From Liriodendron chinense (taxonomy: Eukaryota; Streptophyta; Magnoliopsida; Magnoliales; Magnoliaceae): 64,000 bases of DNA. Of the stretch, positions 36,586 to 47,748 are shown one piece after another (the first letter of the stretch is position 1; the number at the start of each line of letters is the position of its first letter). The position numbers were made by a program, and so were the translations under genes. Location: positions 2,403,001 through 2,467,000 of the forward strand of contig PVNU02000773.1 in the NCBI GenBank assembly GCA_003013855.2, read 5' to 3'. The notes below the pieces were generated by a model that did not search any database, was not told where the DNA came from, and saw nothing but the letters and a program-made list of their open reading frames with translations.

Positions 36586-36975
36586 TAGAGTTGAACACGA
36601 GTCGAGCTAGGCCAAGCTCAGCTCACCTAGACCCCACCATGACCCAAAGCTCGAGCTCAACTCGACTCGGTCTTCGAGCTCACCCATCAAGCTCGCCTCA
36701 GCTCGCTGGTTCGAGCCGAGTCGAGCTGGGATCAAGTCGGATCGAGCGAGCTGTTCAAGTCAAGTCGAGTTTGAGTTATATGAAATTTTTTTAAAATGTT
36801 TTAAAAATCGTAATAAAATCATCAAAATGATAAAATCAAGATTGTTCATTGTTGGGTAAAAGGAAGGTAATATCAAAATGTTATATGCTCATCGCTCGCT
36901 GCCGCTTGAGTAGGGTAAAAGGAAAGGGGGGTGGGGTAGGGTTTTAACTTTTAAGTTTTAAATTTTTATTTTATA

Positions 36976-37053
<78 letters not shown>

Positions 37054-37230
37054 AGCAAGTCGAGTTCGAGCTTGGAATCGAGTCAAGTCGATTCGAGTTT
37101 GACCTAGCTCGAACTTGACTCGTTTTTTTTCAAGCTACGGGTTTAGTCGCTCGGATTGACCCAATCCAGTCCACGAGTCAAGTCAGTTCGAGTGAGTTTT
37201 TCAAGCTAGTTCGACTCGTGTCCGGCTCTA
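36586..37230. mobile_element. hAT-type MITE (645 bp) nested in the solo LTR
   Basis: Left TAGAGTTGAACACGAGTCGA; reverse complement of right TAGAGCCGGACACGAGTCGA. Flanks GGTACTTT (36578-36585) and GGTATTTT (37231-37238), 7 of 8. Contains a (AT)35 microsatellite at 36981-37050. Confidence 0.9.
36981..37050. repeat. (AT)35 microsatellite inside a hAT MITE
   Basis: Seventy bases of perfect AT repeats. Confidence 0.97.
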
Positions 37231-37313
37231 GGTATTTTCGATCAATCGACCATAGCGGTCGATTGATCGATGACCCCCAAAACTGAAGAACTAAGGCTCC
37301 TTTCAACACATAT

Positions 37314-38032
37314 AACCACCAGAAAATATGCCGACCTGGCACAGATGAGAAATAGTTTATCCATCCATCAGATGGACCCAACTGTGTCCCAAAAATAAAT
37401 GTGCCCAATCTACTCATCAGGCTAACAAATGCAGTGTCTAAAAGAACTTGGCGGAGTTTTCAATAGCCATCCTTCATCTCAAACACTTGATCCACCTAAT
37501 GAGTGGATCGAGATTGGGAATTTACATTGCGGGACCCACCAGATTGTTAGATCAGATATTGCACACATGTGCTAGATAGGCGCATATTGTGGCATGTAAA
37601 TGGGTTGCTTGATAGAAGTGTGTGGAATTAGCACCTCTCTTCGTAGAATAAGACTTGCTTCAGCAGCAGAAGTCCATAAGATCCAAAAGGATCCAAGACG
37701 GAATATAGTTTACTTATATTTGGCAAGTTCAAAATAGTGGAGTGTATTGTATCATATCGGGAATGCATCAGGACATGTTCATTTGATGAAATGATACAAA
37801 CAGACATATCATGAGGTAGTGTATAAAAATATAATAAAAAGGACCATATAACCCCTATATTCATCCCTAGATAATTTAGTGGAGTTCAATATCATATTGA
37901 GGTTGATAATATCAAAAAGTGTCATACTGGGAATGTATTACGACAAGTTCATCCAAAGATGCAATACATTCAAATGATATTTTGAACCTTGATATTTTGA
38001 GGAAACAAACACAATTAGCAACTTAAGGAGAT
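37314..38032. other. Intergenic DNA with diffuse repeats
   Basis: Two diverged stretches (about 37735-37800 and 37880-37985) share words such as GGAATGCATCAGGACATGTT and GGAATGTATTACGACAAGTT. No gene seen. Confidence 0.4.
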
Positions 38033-38208
38033 GAGAAAGCCCAATTGAAGTTGCACAAAAATACAAGAAAAACTGCAAGACAAATTAAGAACTCTTCCAT
38101 AGAAATTCTTATCATCAAGAGAGAAAGCCCAATTGAAGTTGCACAAAAAGACAAGAAAAACTGCAAGGCAAACTAAGAACTCTTCCATAGAAAATCTTGT
38201 CATCAAGA
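38033..38208. repeat. 88-bp tandem duplication
   Basis: Two adjacent copies (38033-38120, 38121-38208), each starting GAGAAAGCCCAATTGAAGTT and containing AACTCTTCCATAGAAA. They differ at a handful of bases. Confidence 0.92.
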
Positions 38209-38397
38209 GACATCAAAAGTTTTAGAATGGGTCCAAAGTTTGATTGACATCTCTCATATCAACTTCATAATCTTCTGGACATCAAGCACTAGTTTCAGGA
38301 CAAAGGTGTTGCGCTAAATCTGCAACAGTGCATCTTCAAAGCATATCATCTTTTTTTTTTTTTAAGGATATCTTTGAAGCGTATCATCAAATTACAC

Positions 38398-38803
38398 TGA
38401 TGTAGAACTCAAAGAAATGCAATAAAGATAAGAAAAGAAGAACTTTGTTGTTATAATTTGGATCAAGAATACATAGGCCAAATGAGAATAAGAAAAAAGA
38501 TAGCTTGAGGACTCACTCACCCAAGAGGTTGAGGAATCACTCACCCAACAAGGGATAGCTTGGGGACTCACTCACCCAAAGGGTTGGAGAATCACTCACC
38601 CAAAAAGGGATGGCTTGAGGACTCACTCACCCAAGGGGATGGGGAATCACTTATCCAACAAGAGAGGAATCATTTCACTCACAAATACAAAGCTTGTAAA
38701 AAAATAACTCTAGAATAGTCTCTCTCATGAAAAGACTACTGCATATATAAGATAAGATTTTGAGTATGATATAGTACTTCTTGGGGTACCAATGGCTGCA
38801 TCA
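38398..38803 (-). repeat. 3' LTR of the deleted gypsy element
   Basis: 406 bp. Contains internal ~60-bp repeats built from ACTCACTCACCCAA and GGGATAGCTTGGGG phrases. Confidence 0.92.
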
Positions 38804-39138
38804 ATCTCCTCCCCATAAAAAGAACTTGTCCTCGAGTTCGGCTTGGTAATTTTTTCCCACATTCTTTTTTCGAAATCCCATAATTCCTCATCATTGATCC
38901 AAGTATCTTTGTATCGAGGCTTGTTCTTCCACCGGACGAGATAACCGATTTTTGGGCTAGCCACTCGACACTTTCTTTGAGTTTCTCTTTTATCTACTAT
39001 GACGCCTTGAGATAAGACAACATATCCCGAAAAGACTACATTGTCAACCATAAATAAAGATTTTTTTAGGTTGACAAATAGTTTCACTTCACACAAAACA
39101 TGTAGCCAATAGTCTTCTGCTGCTCGAGGAGCAGCCAA
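38725..39138 (-). pseudogene. Fused reverse transcriptase / chromodomain remnant
   Basis: Part of the frame reads NLKKSLFMVDNVVFSGYVV, the gypsy reverse transcriptase segment that follows the catalytic box. About 20 residues later it becomes KIGYLVRWKNKPRYKDTW, the chromodomain found at the C-terminus of chromovirus integrases. Everything between (rest of RT, RNase H, integrase core) is missing, so a deletion fused the two. The reading frame is open through the join, and the C-terminal part runs into the 3' LTR. Confidence 0.82.
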
Positions 39139-39159
39139 AACTTTGCAAATAACAAGACT

Positions 39160-39684
39160 TTAACATCCATTCGGTTCAGTCATTTCATCAAGCATTTCAT
39201 GAGCATCTTTGTCATAAGTCGGCTCGTCATCATTAAATGCCATATGGTCTTCGCTCACTCCACCTTCAATTGGTTCGATCATTTCATCAAACACTTCATG
39301 AGCATCTTCGTCAGAAATTGACTCATCGTCATCAAATTTAATGCGGCCTTCGTTTACTCCACATTCATTTGATCCATCCATTTCATCAAACACTTCATAG
39401 GCATCTTCATCATAAATCGGCTCATCATCATCACATTCCATGTGGTCTTAATTACCTTCAATAAGTTCGATCATTTCATTAAACACATCATAGACATCTT
39501 CATCTTCATCATAAATTGGAACACTTGTGGAATCTTGTGCTGGAAGTCTTTGCAAAACCTCCACCATCATGTGTTGTAGAATGTTGTTGGCATGCCTCAA
39601 TTCTTTAATTTCTTCACGAAGGTGGACATCTTGAATTGAAGCCATCGTTTCGGCCCGATTTTCTCTTCCTCTTTCTCTTGCCAT
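39160..39684 (-). pseudogene. Gag-like acidic repeat segment of the gypsy element
   Basis: The upstream part (39448-39684) starts near the primer-binding site and reads MARERGRENRAETMASIQ, then a short helical stretch. Downstream (39160-39441) the protein repeats an acidic unit of ~40 residues about three times (DDEPIYDEDAYEVFDEM and variants). A stop separates the two segments. The start matches where gag begins in gypsy elements. The acidic repeat is unusual and I do not recognise it. Confidence 0.6.
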
Positions 39685-39730
39685 AAGAAATCAAACTCGA
39701 TCCAAGATTCAAACTTGCTCTTATACCACT

Positions 39731-40128
39731 TGATGTAGAACTTAAAGAAATACAATAAAGAGAATATAGGCCAAATGAGAATAAGAAAAAAGATAGCTTA
39801 GGGACTCACTCACCCAACAAGGGATAGCTTGGAAACTCACTCACCCAAGGGGTTGGAGAATCACTCACCCAACAGAGGATAGCTTAAAGACTCACTCACA
39901 CAAGGGGTTGGGGAATCACTCATCCAACAAGGGATAGCTTAGGGACTCACTCACTCAAGGGGATGGGGAATCACTCACCCAACAAGAGAGGAATCACTCC
40001 ACTCACAAATACAAGGTTGTAAAAAAAAATAACTCTAGAATACTCTCTCTCATGAAAAGACTACTACATATATAAAAGAAAATTTTGAGTATGATTTAGT
40101 ACTTCTTGGTGTACCAAGGGCTGCATCA
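39731..40128 (-). repeat. 5' LTR of the deleted gypsy element
   Basis: 398 bp, similar to the 3' LTR throughout but with several substitutions and small indels, so the insertion is not recent. Confidence 0.92.
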
Positions 40129-40133
40129 TACAC

Positions 40134-40505
40134 AGGGTACAGATCCTCTAAAAGGGAAAGGATCCCATGCCAAAATCATATATCTAAGTTTTTTTGTTAT
40201 TTTATTTTTAGAACCATATATCTAAGTTAGTTATCATGCACTTTATTTTAATGCATGTATTAGATCCAAACCATTCATTTGTTGGGCCCTATCATGAAAA
40301 ATCCGTGCCTTAAAATCACATCAATTGGGATAGTCTTAGCCTCTTAGTCACCGATTGGAGGACCTTTTTCTATTACATGTAGACCATTGGTAGGACTTTT
40401 TCGTAACCTTTCCCTGCTAGTTCTAAAAAAGTTTTTGACTGCCATGTTGTGGACCAATCATTCACAAGGGGCCAAATCAAGAACTTAGCCAAATTATGCT
40501 CATCT
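40134..40505. other. Intergenic DNA, nothing recognised
   Basis: No supported gene or complete repeat. Confidence 0.35.
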
Positions 40506-41035
40506 TGTACACTAGAGAATTCGTACACATAGTGTAGAGAATTGTGGAGAATTCTAGAGCGAATTGTAGAGTAACATAAAAGTGTGCAGAGAGTTGTACT
40601 AGAGTGGTGTAGATTTTTGTTGCAATCTCTAGAATGCTCTAGAGTTCTCTAGTGGGTTTTACAAAGAGAGTAGTGTAAATTATTCCAGAAAGGTTATAGA
40701 GAATAATTGGCACATTGGATGATCGCCACTTGGCATCATCCTAGCCATCCATATATGGGTTCTAGAGGGTTCTTAGGTCTATATAGGAGGAGAGGTCCTC
40801 ATTTTTAACCACTCACAAAGAAGTAAGCTTTGGAGCTCTTTATTAATACAAGGCATTCTTCCATCCTCTTGCGTCTCTCTTGCAGCCAAGTGATCTTGGT
40901 TCACAAATGTTTGCACTTGAGGGATAGGCTGACTGGTTTATGATGGGACTGTGAGTCAGTGCCACAAAGTCTACGCTTGGGCCACGATAGGAAATTAGGA
41001 TGGTCTAGTATGTGACTTTTGGCTACAATGCATCC
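40506..41035 (+). mobile_element. Possible LTR fragment
   Basis: Starts TGTACACTAGAG. It has a TATA box (TCTATATAGG near 40771) followed by a pyrimidine-rich, LTR-like leader (CTCTTTATTAATACAAGG). No matching right end or target duplication found. Confidence 0.35.
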
Positions 41036-41145
41036 ACGGTAAGACCCTAGAGATGAAAAATCTGGATCTTGTACATGCATGCCATGTGCATGGAGGTAGT
41101 GTCCGATAATGAGGATTTAGGGACCACCCTAATATTTAATAAAAC

Positions 41146-41150
<5 letters not shown>

Positions 41151-41198
<48 letters not shown>
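41151..41198. repeat. (AG)24 microsatellite
   Basis: Forty-eight bases of AG repeats. Confidence 0.97.
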
Positions 41199-41202
<4 letters not shown>

Positions 41203-41363
41203 AATGGCAGATTTTTTCCCCCAGTCTCTGAATAGAATGAAATGTGAAATCATGGAGAGGATTCGAAAGGTTGGTTGCATCTAATCAAGTCAACACAGAA
41301 ATTGTACATCATGAGTTAGATTATCTAGTTAAAAACCTTCCTTAACTGCTGAAAGTGAATACA

Positions 41364-41526
41364 CCCACACCTTTGGGACAGTGGTAGACTGAGTGAAGAT
41401 AACCTCGTCTCAACGCTGAGATCAAGGCATCGAATCCCAACGTGGGGGGTGGCTAACATTGAAGGGTGACTAACAGTGTGGGTGTGTACTAACAGTGGGA
41501 TGTGTGTACTAACCAAAAAAAAACCA
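41364..41526 (+). mobile_element. tRNA-derived SINE with 16-bp target duplication
   Basis: The head reads GACAGTGGTAGACTGAG (A box) and GGCATCGAATCCC (B box). The tail is A-rich. Flanks GCTGAAAGTGAATACA (41348-41363) and GCTGAAAGTGAATGCA (41527-41542) differ at one base. Confidence 0.92.
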
Positions 41527-41707
41527 GCTGAAAGTGAATGCAAGATATCAGAGAGTGAAAAACACTCAAGAAACAAGAATGAACAAATCAGGTGATAAAC
41601 AACTACAGATAGACTAATGTTACAAAGCCACATAGTATAAAATATAGCAGGAGCAATAACAATGTCAAGCATGCAAACATTCATCATCATTATCATCTAA
41701 GCCTTTC

Positions 41708-42115
41708 TCCCAGAAATTTGGGGCGGCTTTTAAATGTTAGGTTCACAAAAAATTTACAATCGGCTGGGCAATGATCGTCAACCTTCCTTTCTTCATAGGG
41801 CTTTAGCACCAGTCATGACATAGGCCACATTGACAACACTTGCCATCAGTCCCACTGACAAAGAATAAGAATATGTCCCAGAAATTTGTGGTGGCTTTTA
41901 AATGGTAGGTTCACAAAAAGTTCTACAATTTGCTGCACAGTAAGCGTCAAGCTGTCAATCTTCCTTTCTCAATAGGGCTCTAGCACCAGCAATGGCATAG
42001 GTCAAGTTTTACAATTGGCTGTGCAGTAAGCATCAAGCCATCAGCCTGCCTCTCTCAATAGGCCTCTAGCACTAGCAATGGCATAGGCTACATTGACAAC
42101 ACTTGCTCTCCCAGA
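41708..42115. repeat. Degenerate tandem repeat of ~120-170 bp units
   Basis: Three related units begin near 41708, 41878 and 41999. They share CTTTTAAATGGTAGGTTCAC, CAATAGGGCTCTAGCACCAG and TACATTGACAACACTTGC. The third lacks the first part. No coding sense recognised. Confidence 0.8.
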
Positions 42116-42969
42116 AATTAAGAAGAAGAAGAAGAACCAAGCTGCGGCAAACCATATGTTGTAGCCATCTAAAATCATTCAACAGCATAAAGCCTAAAAT
42201 CATTTGATGCCATAAAACTTACCAGATTCAACAATTGACCAAGACTGCCCAATCCAGGAAACCAGCCAAAATAAAAAGGACCTGCCATTCAACCTCATCA
42301 TCAAGATCCAAAAAGAAGGAATAACAAGTGAAAAGGAAATCTTGGAAGCTACTAAGATGAAAGAGTTTTCCTTCCATTAAGAGTATAGATACCAAAAAAA
42401 AAAAAAGGATACTAGAAACAAAGGAAAGAGGAGATTAGGGTGCCGCTTGGTAAACTGAAAAATAAGGTTTGAAAATTAATTTAGGTGCTGAAAAATCTAT
42501 TTGATAATTTGTCTGGAAAAAAAAAAGTCCTGATGTCTGAAAATAAGCACTTTTTTCACAAAAAAAAAATTGTTTGGTAAACACAAATTACAAATGTCTG
42601 AAAATTGACAATTTGCCATATTTGCCCATATTATCCCGGTTTCTATCTTTTGTGGAGTGTGAGACGAAACCTATTATTGCCATGCCTCCAAATTTGGCAC
42701 ACCTATGCCCAATCCAATAAAAATTTAATACTTTTCCACCAAATAAAGACAAGTAGATGAATAGTCTGGATCTTTCATGTTTGTCACATGCAATGAAATG
42801 AATTAATTGTGTGAGGCAAGTAGGTGATAATATAGGCGTGGCCTTTAGATCCGTGATCAAAGTGAATTGATGAGATGGGTCACACCATGGACCATGAACT
42901 ATATTCTTCTTAATAGAATAATCATAACCCTTTGATTGGTGTCATTAGGGGACAAGCACACCAAGTAGG
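42116..42969. other. AT-rich intergenic DNA, nothing recognised
   Basis: No supported features. Confidence 0.4.
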
Positions 42970-43450
42970 TTATACAAAGCATTGGTCGATGCTCTGTGGA
43001 CTCCATCAAGTTGTCTATGTTTTATCCAAGTCCATCCATTCACCAAATCATTTTCGCACATGATCCCAAAAGAGATGTACTTCCAAATCTCTGGTGGACC
43101 ACTCCACAAGAAACAATGGTGATCAAACGCCCATCATCAAAAACTTCCTAGAGCCCACTGTAATGTTTATTTCCCATCCAACTTGTTGAATAGGTCACAC
43201 GGAGCCGGATGAAGAGAAAACACAAATACCAGCTTGATCTAAAACTTTTTGTGCCTCCGGGAAGTTTTTAATGGTGGGTGTTCAATCACCACTATCTCCT
43301 GAGGTGTGATCCATCTAAGATTTGAATCTGCCTCATTTTTGGGCTTATCCCTAAAATGATCTGAAAAAATGGATGGCCAGCATAGATAAAACACATACAT
43401 CATGGTGGGCCCACAAAACTTTTCCAACACCGACTAGAGGGGTCACTCTC
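42970..43450. mobile_element. Foldback MITE, family A
   Basis: Left AAGTCCATCCATTCACC; centre GAGAAAACACAAATACCAGC; right ACATCATGGTGGGCCCACAA. No target duplication confirmed. Confidence 0.7.
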
Positions 43451-43464
43451 AAAACGAGCCTCCG

Positions 43465-43940
43465 GTTTTGGTGGAGTAGGGGTAACACCTTAGTGGGTGC
43501 TACCCTGACAGTGGGGCCCACCTTGATGTATATGTTGTATATCCACGCCGCCCATCAGTTTTCCTAGCTCATTTTAGGGCATGGTCCAAAAAATGAAGCA
43601 GTTCCAAATCTTAAGTGGACCATACCACAAGAAACACTTCCTAAGGCCCACCTTAATGTTTATATGCCATCCAACTTGTTGATAAGGTCAAACAGTCCTA
43701 GATGAAGGGGAAACACAAATATCAACTTGATCCAAAACTTTTGTGGCCCTCAAGAAGTTTTTAATGGTGCCATTCAATCTCCACTGGGTGGTCCATTGGA
43801 GATTTGGATCTGCTTCATTTTTTGGACCACATCCTAATACGAGCTAGAAAAAAATGATGGTAGGTGTGGATATACAACACATGCATTAAGGTGAGCCCCA
43901 CAGTCAGGGACCCACTAACGTATTACCCGGGTAACACCCT
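43465..43940. mobile_element. Family A MITE split by a LINE insertion
   Basis: Left GGAGTAGGGGTAACACC and CAGTGGGGCCCACCTTGATG. Right arm CCCACTAACGTATTACCCGG up to GGTAACACC, where the LINE poly(T) begins. After the LINE the terminal AGCTAATCCACTCC (about 45993-46006) appears, which matches the missing MITE end. Confidence 0.65.
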
Positions 43941-44228
43941 TTTTTTTTTAAGGTGACGATCTTATTAGGCAACAGCTAAAAGGGAACAAAAACCCAAAGG
44001 GGCAAAAATAAAAGCAACAGAAAAGAGAGAAAAGACTACACTAAGCTAGAAATGGAGCTAACAAACTCAAACACTAGCCCTCTGCTTCAGGGAACCCACT
44101 CCCTGGTGAAATTAGAAACCTTACAAAGAACCCCCCACTCTAGATACCGTTTATTCTCAAAAGAACAATTATTCCTCTCGATCCAAACCACCCACAATAC
44201 TGCAAGTAACGATAGTTTACATCTTCCC

Positions 44229-44261
<33 letters not shown>

Positions 44262-45990
44262 AAAAAATAATAATAATAAATAATTCCATGATCTGAAATG
44301 ACCATCGATAGAAGTGGAAAACACCCAGTAGACATCCGCTTGCTACAGCACACCATACCAAATTGCAGAGGTAAAATTACAATGAAGAAGGAGATGATCA
44401 ACTGATTCAGCGTCTGCAAGACAGAGGAGGCAAACATTAGGGAGCTGGAGATCCCTCTTTTGAGGGTTATCAATGGTGAGGATTCTCCCTCGACCTGCCA
44501 GCCACGCAAAAGCTGCAATTTTTTAAGGGGGCCTGTAGGACCACACCAGGCCCATGCAGCTAGGGTTGTCTGTAGGCTCCGGAGAAGATAAAATTTGAAA
44601 GAGGGATTGAATCGAGAACGCTCCCAACCTATCATGGTTCCAAGACAAGGAATCAACAGCTTCTGAATCGACCGCATACCCCTGAACCCGAGAAATAAGG
44701 GCTAATAATTCCTCAATTTCATCAACTTCTAAATTTCTGCTGAACGGAGGAGGCCACACTCCAGATTTCCCTGTAGAAGAGAAACAATCAGTTACCGATA
44801 TGTTGATATTCGGAGAGAGCCTAGCAAGCAAAGGGAAGGAGAATTGAAGTGGAGAATCTCCACAACATTTGTCAACCAAAATCTGACATTAATATCATTT
44901 CCCACTGAGAATGGGGCATTTCCAAATGCAATGTTGGACAATTTCTTTATTTCTTTCCATGGGGTTGAGCTCTATAATTGGATGATTTTTTAGTCCTCTA
45001 ACCCCCTTCTTATGTATCATACTTAGCTGCAATCACCTTCTTCCAAAGAATATCCTCGCTAGAGGCAAAGCACCATATCCACTTACTTAACAAAGCAGAG
45101 TTAACTACATCAAGCCGTTTAATACCTGCCTCTCCTTCCAACACCGGTTCACACACATTCTAGTTTAGCAGCGGAAATTTTCCAGATTTGGATCCTCCCT
45201 GCCAAAGAAAGTTCCTACGCAGTTTATCAATCTTAATAATAACCGATTTACGGCATCTAAAATAAAGACATAAAATAGAGAGGGAGGTTGGAGAGTGAGT
45301 TTTTTATCAACATAATTCTCCCGCTGAGAGGAAGGAGATTACTCCTCCATGAAGAAAGTTTCCTTTCCCTCCTTTCCAAAACCTTGTCCCAAAGATGCAG
45401 GGGCAGCTTACCCACACTAAGAGGGAGACCTAAATAAGTAGAACAATAGGGTATCATCTGCAAATTGCAAATGATTAATAGGTTGAGGTAGATTTTCCAC
45501 ACAAAAACTACGAAACAGACCCACATCCTGTCCTCTGGACAACATCCTGCTTAAGGCCTCCGAGACTACAATAAACAGAAAGGGAGACAACGGGTCCCCT
45601 TGCCTAAGGCCCCTTGAAGACTTAAAATAACCAAACAAGGATCCATTGATTAGAACAAAAAATCTAGCAGACCCAACACAACTCTGGATCCAACCCCTCC
45701 ACTTCTCCCCGAACCCCATCCTACGACGCATATAATCTAGAAATTTCCAATTAACATGGTAATAGGCCTTTTCAAGATCAAGTTTACAAATGATACCCTT
45801 TTTACCAGCTCGATGGTAGGAGTCCATGCATTCATGAGCAATCAATGCACAATCCATTATCTGTCTACCAAACACAAAAGCATTCTGAAGGGTGGAGATT
45901 ACCTTAGGAAGAGCAAGCTTGATTATGGAACTAAGGAGCTTAGCCACTATCTTATAAAGACTTCCAATGAGGTTTTGTTGGGCGGAAGTC
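43941..45990 (-). mobile_element. 5'-truncated LINE (L1-type non-LTR retrotransposon), dead
   Basis: On the - strand: reverse transcriptase (45417-45947) with GLRQGDPLSPFLFIV and FADDT, then thumb text (STYLGLPLSVGKLP, 45257-45526), then a zinc-finger-like RVT region (44087-44879), and a poly(A) tail (43941-43950). Frames are broken in several places. The first catalytic aspartate is lost: KAYYHVNW instead of KAYDHVNW. No endonuclease domain is present. The element would copy RNA at a nicked target; this copy cannot. Confidence 0.9.
44231..44259. repeat. Poly(C) run of 29 bases inside the LINE
   Basis: Twenty-nine consecutive C on + (G on the LINE sense strand), followed by A-rich and (ATA)n text. 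Confidence 0.95.
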
Positions 45991-46009
45991 CTTTAAGCTA
46001 ATCCACTCC

Positions 46010-46525
46010 GTTTCAAAGGGACTCAGATTCGGGAGTGACCCTCCACTACCGATCTCGGTAATGGTCGGTACTGGAAAAGCTCTGTGGGCCCCACCATAAT
46101 GCTTGTGTTTTATCCATGCCGTCCATTCATTTTGCAAGCACATTATAGGGTATGAGCCCAAAAATGAGGCAGATCCAAATCTCAAGTGGACCACATCAAA
46201 GCAATGGGAATAGTGACACCCACTATTGAAAGCTTCCTAGGGCCCACTACAATGTTTTTTTTCCATCCAACCTTTCATAAAGTCATATAAACTTGGATGA
46301 AGGGAAAAAAAAAAAAAAAACAAAAATCAGCTTGATTCAGACTTTTGTGGCCCACAAGAAGTTTTTAACAATAGGCATTCAATCCCTGCTATTTCCTATG
46401 GTGTGGTCCACTAGAGCTTTGGATCTGCCTCGTTTTTGGAATGATGCACTAAAATGAGCTGGAAAATGGATGGACAATGTGGATAAAACACAAACATCAT
46501 GGTGGATCCTACAGAGCTTCGACCA
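46010..46525. mobile_element. Foldback MITE, family A
   Basis: Left arm CTACCGATCTCGGTAATGGT and CTGTGGGCCCCACCATAATG. Right arm AACATCATGGTGGATCC then TACAGAGCTTCGACCAG. A poly(A) expansion (near 46304-46321) interrupts the centre. Confidence 0.75.
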
Positions 46526-46680
46526 GTACCCACTGCTTTTTGTGGTGTGGTCCACTTGAGCTTTGGATCTACCTCATTTTCGGGCTCATGCCCTAAAATG
46601 ATATGGCAAATTGAATGGACGGTGTGGATATAACACTTACATTATGATGCGGCTGACAAAACTTTGCCAAGCGTTCCACA
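46526..46680. mobile_element. Half copy of family A MITE
   Basis: Only the right half is present (GTGGTGTGGTCCACTTGAGC through GAATGGACGGTGTGGATATA). It follows directly after the previous copy. Confidence 0.65.
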
Positions 46681-46740
46681 ATTCAAGTCCTTTCAAAGTT
46701 TCCATGGAAGTAACTTACAAAATGGTAAAGTTGTTATTTA

Positions 46741-46741
<1 letters not shown>

Positions 46742-46775
<34 letters not shown>
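46742..46775. repeat. Poly(A) run of 34 bases
   Basis: Thirty-four consecutive A. It could be a retroposon tail, but no body is recognised beside it. Confidence 0.95.
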
Positions 46776-46777
<2 letters not shown>

Positions 46778-46779
46778 AA

Positions 46780-47748
46780 GGACATTTTGGTCAAAAGTGA
46801 CCAAAGAATTTAAGCAAAATCACTTACTGCATTCCGTGTTAAATCTTAAGACAAGAGAGGGAAGCTTAAAAAAAACCAATTTTTCAGTGAAAATCCAAAT
46901 TAAGCACTTAACTTCTTGGATTTGCCAAAAGGTTTGAATGAGGGAAAATCATTGAAAATAGTTTATTTAACAGATGAGTGCTGAAAATGAGTTTTACCAA
47001 ACAGGCCTTAGGAAAGAAATTCTGAGCTGAAAGGCAGTGGATGTAAATCCTGGTATGCTCCAGAAGGTTTCAAGACTACCTTTTTAAGGTCCTCCATAAA
47101 CATATCCACAAGTAGACCTTCAAGCCACAAGGGACTCCATTCTTTTCCACTAATCAACCGAGAATTCCTTTTTATGTCAAACAGAAATCTTTTATTAGAA
47201 GAATGAGAAAGGATTACAAAACAAAGCAATAAATCACCCAACGAAACAGCAAATCAGAAATGGATACAGATCATCTAACATGCATATTAAGAAAAAAATA
47301 ATTCAAGAAGCAACATATTACAGACCTTGATGACAGATGGAATGCTTCTATACCTTCTTCATTTTATATGCAAATTTATGTTGTATATGAAATGGTGGAA
47401 TCTTATAGGCCCCGCATGCAGAGTATTATATAATATACATGCTATTGCATAAACCAAAGTACAAATCTCATTATCAAAATATAAATTTGCAAAGCAACTT
47501 CATCAAAGAGTATAGAACCATTATTTGGGTGGGTAAAAATAGTGATTCAGATCGCAACAGACCCATAATCTGGATCCTGCGATCCTGAAACAGAAATCTA
47601 GGGAGTTTTCGATTTAGGTAACATCGGGATATGCTCATGGCGAAATTATTATTTTCTGCGAGGCAGGAAAAAGCTTACCTTGGTTGCGCCTGAGGTATGT
47701 TGATTCAGGAACAGGTCATGCTGAAATATTTAGGCAAAGAAAAGGATA
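46780..47748 (-). other. Spacer and possible 3' UTR of the PPR gene
   Basis: No coding frame recognised. On the - strand a splice acceptor-like TATTTCAG (about 47722-47729) and a donor-like CAAGGTAAGC (about 47671-47680) lie downstream of the PPR stop codon, so a spliced 3' UTR is possible. Confidence 0.35.

Larger units (their letters stand above)
36057..37308. mobile_element. Solo LTR with perfect 5-bp target duplication, split by a hAT MITE
   Basis: It begins TGTTGGGCC and ends TTTCAACA, so the ends are TGTTG/CAACA. Flanked by CATAT at 36052-36056 and 37309-37313. Without the inserted MITE and its 8-bp duplication it is about 599 bp. No internal region or second LTR nearby, hence a solo LTR. 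It contains GATCGATCGA-rich text near 36385-36540 and 37235-37270. Confidence 0.87.
38398..40128 (-). mobile_element. Complete but internally deleted Ty3/gypsy retrotransposon
   Basis: Two LTRs (39731-40128 as the 5' LTR, 38398-38803 as the 3' LTR on the - strand) share ends TGATGCAGCC...TTCTACATCA. The 5-bp target duplication TACAC is perfect (38393-38397, 40129-40133). A primer-binding site TGGTATAAGAGC lies at 39718-39729 and a polypurine tract GGGGAGGAGAT at 38804-38815, each beside its LTR. The internal region is only ~927 bp: a gag-like part followed by a fused reverse transcriptase/chromodomain remnant. It cannot make its own enzymes, so mobility would need help from a relative. Confidence 0.93.

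Noticed and set aside
40506..41035. Solo LTR
   Set aside because: TATA-like box and TGT start are present, but no CA end with a matching 5-bp flank; kept only as a low-confidence fragment.
41047..41284. ORFs with Ser-Leu or Arg-Glu repeats
   Set aside because: Translation of the AG microsatellite.
44087..44361. Glycine-rich protein from the poly-C/poly-G run
   Set aside because: The glycines come from a homopolymer inside a dead LINE.
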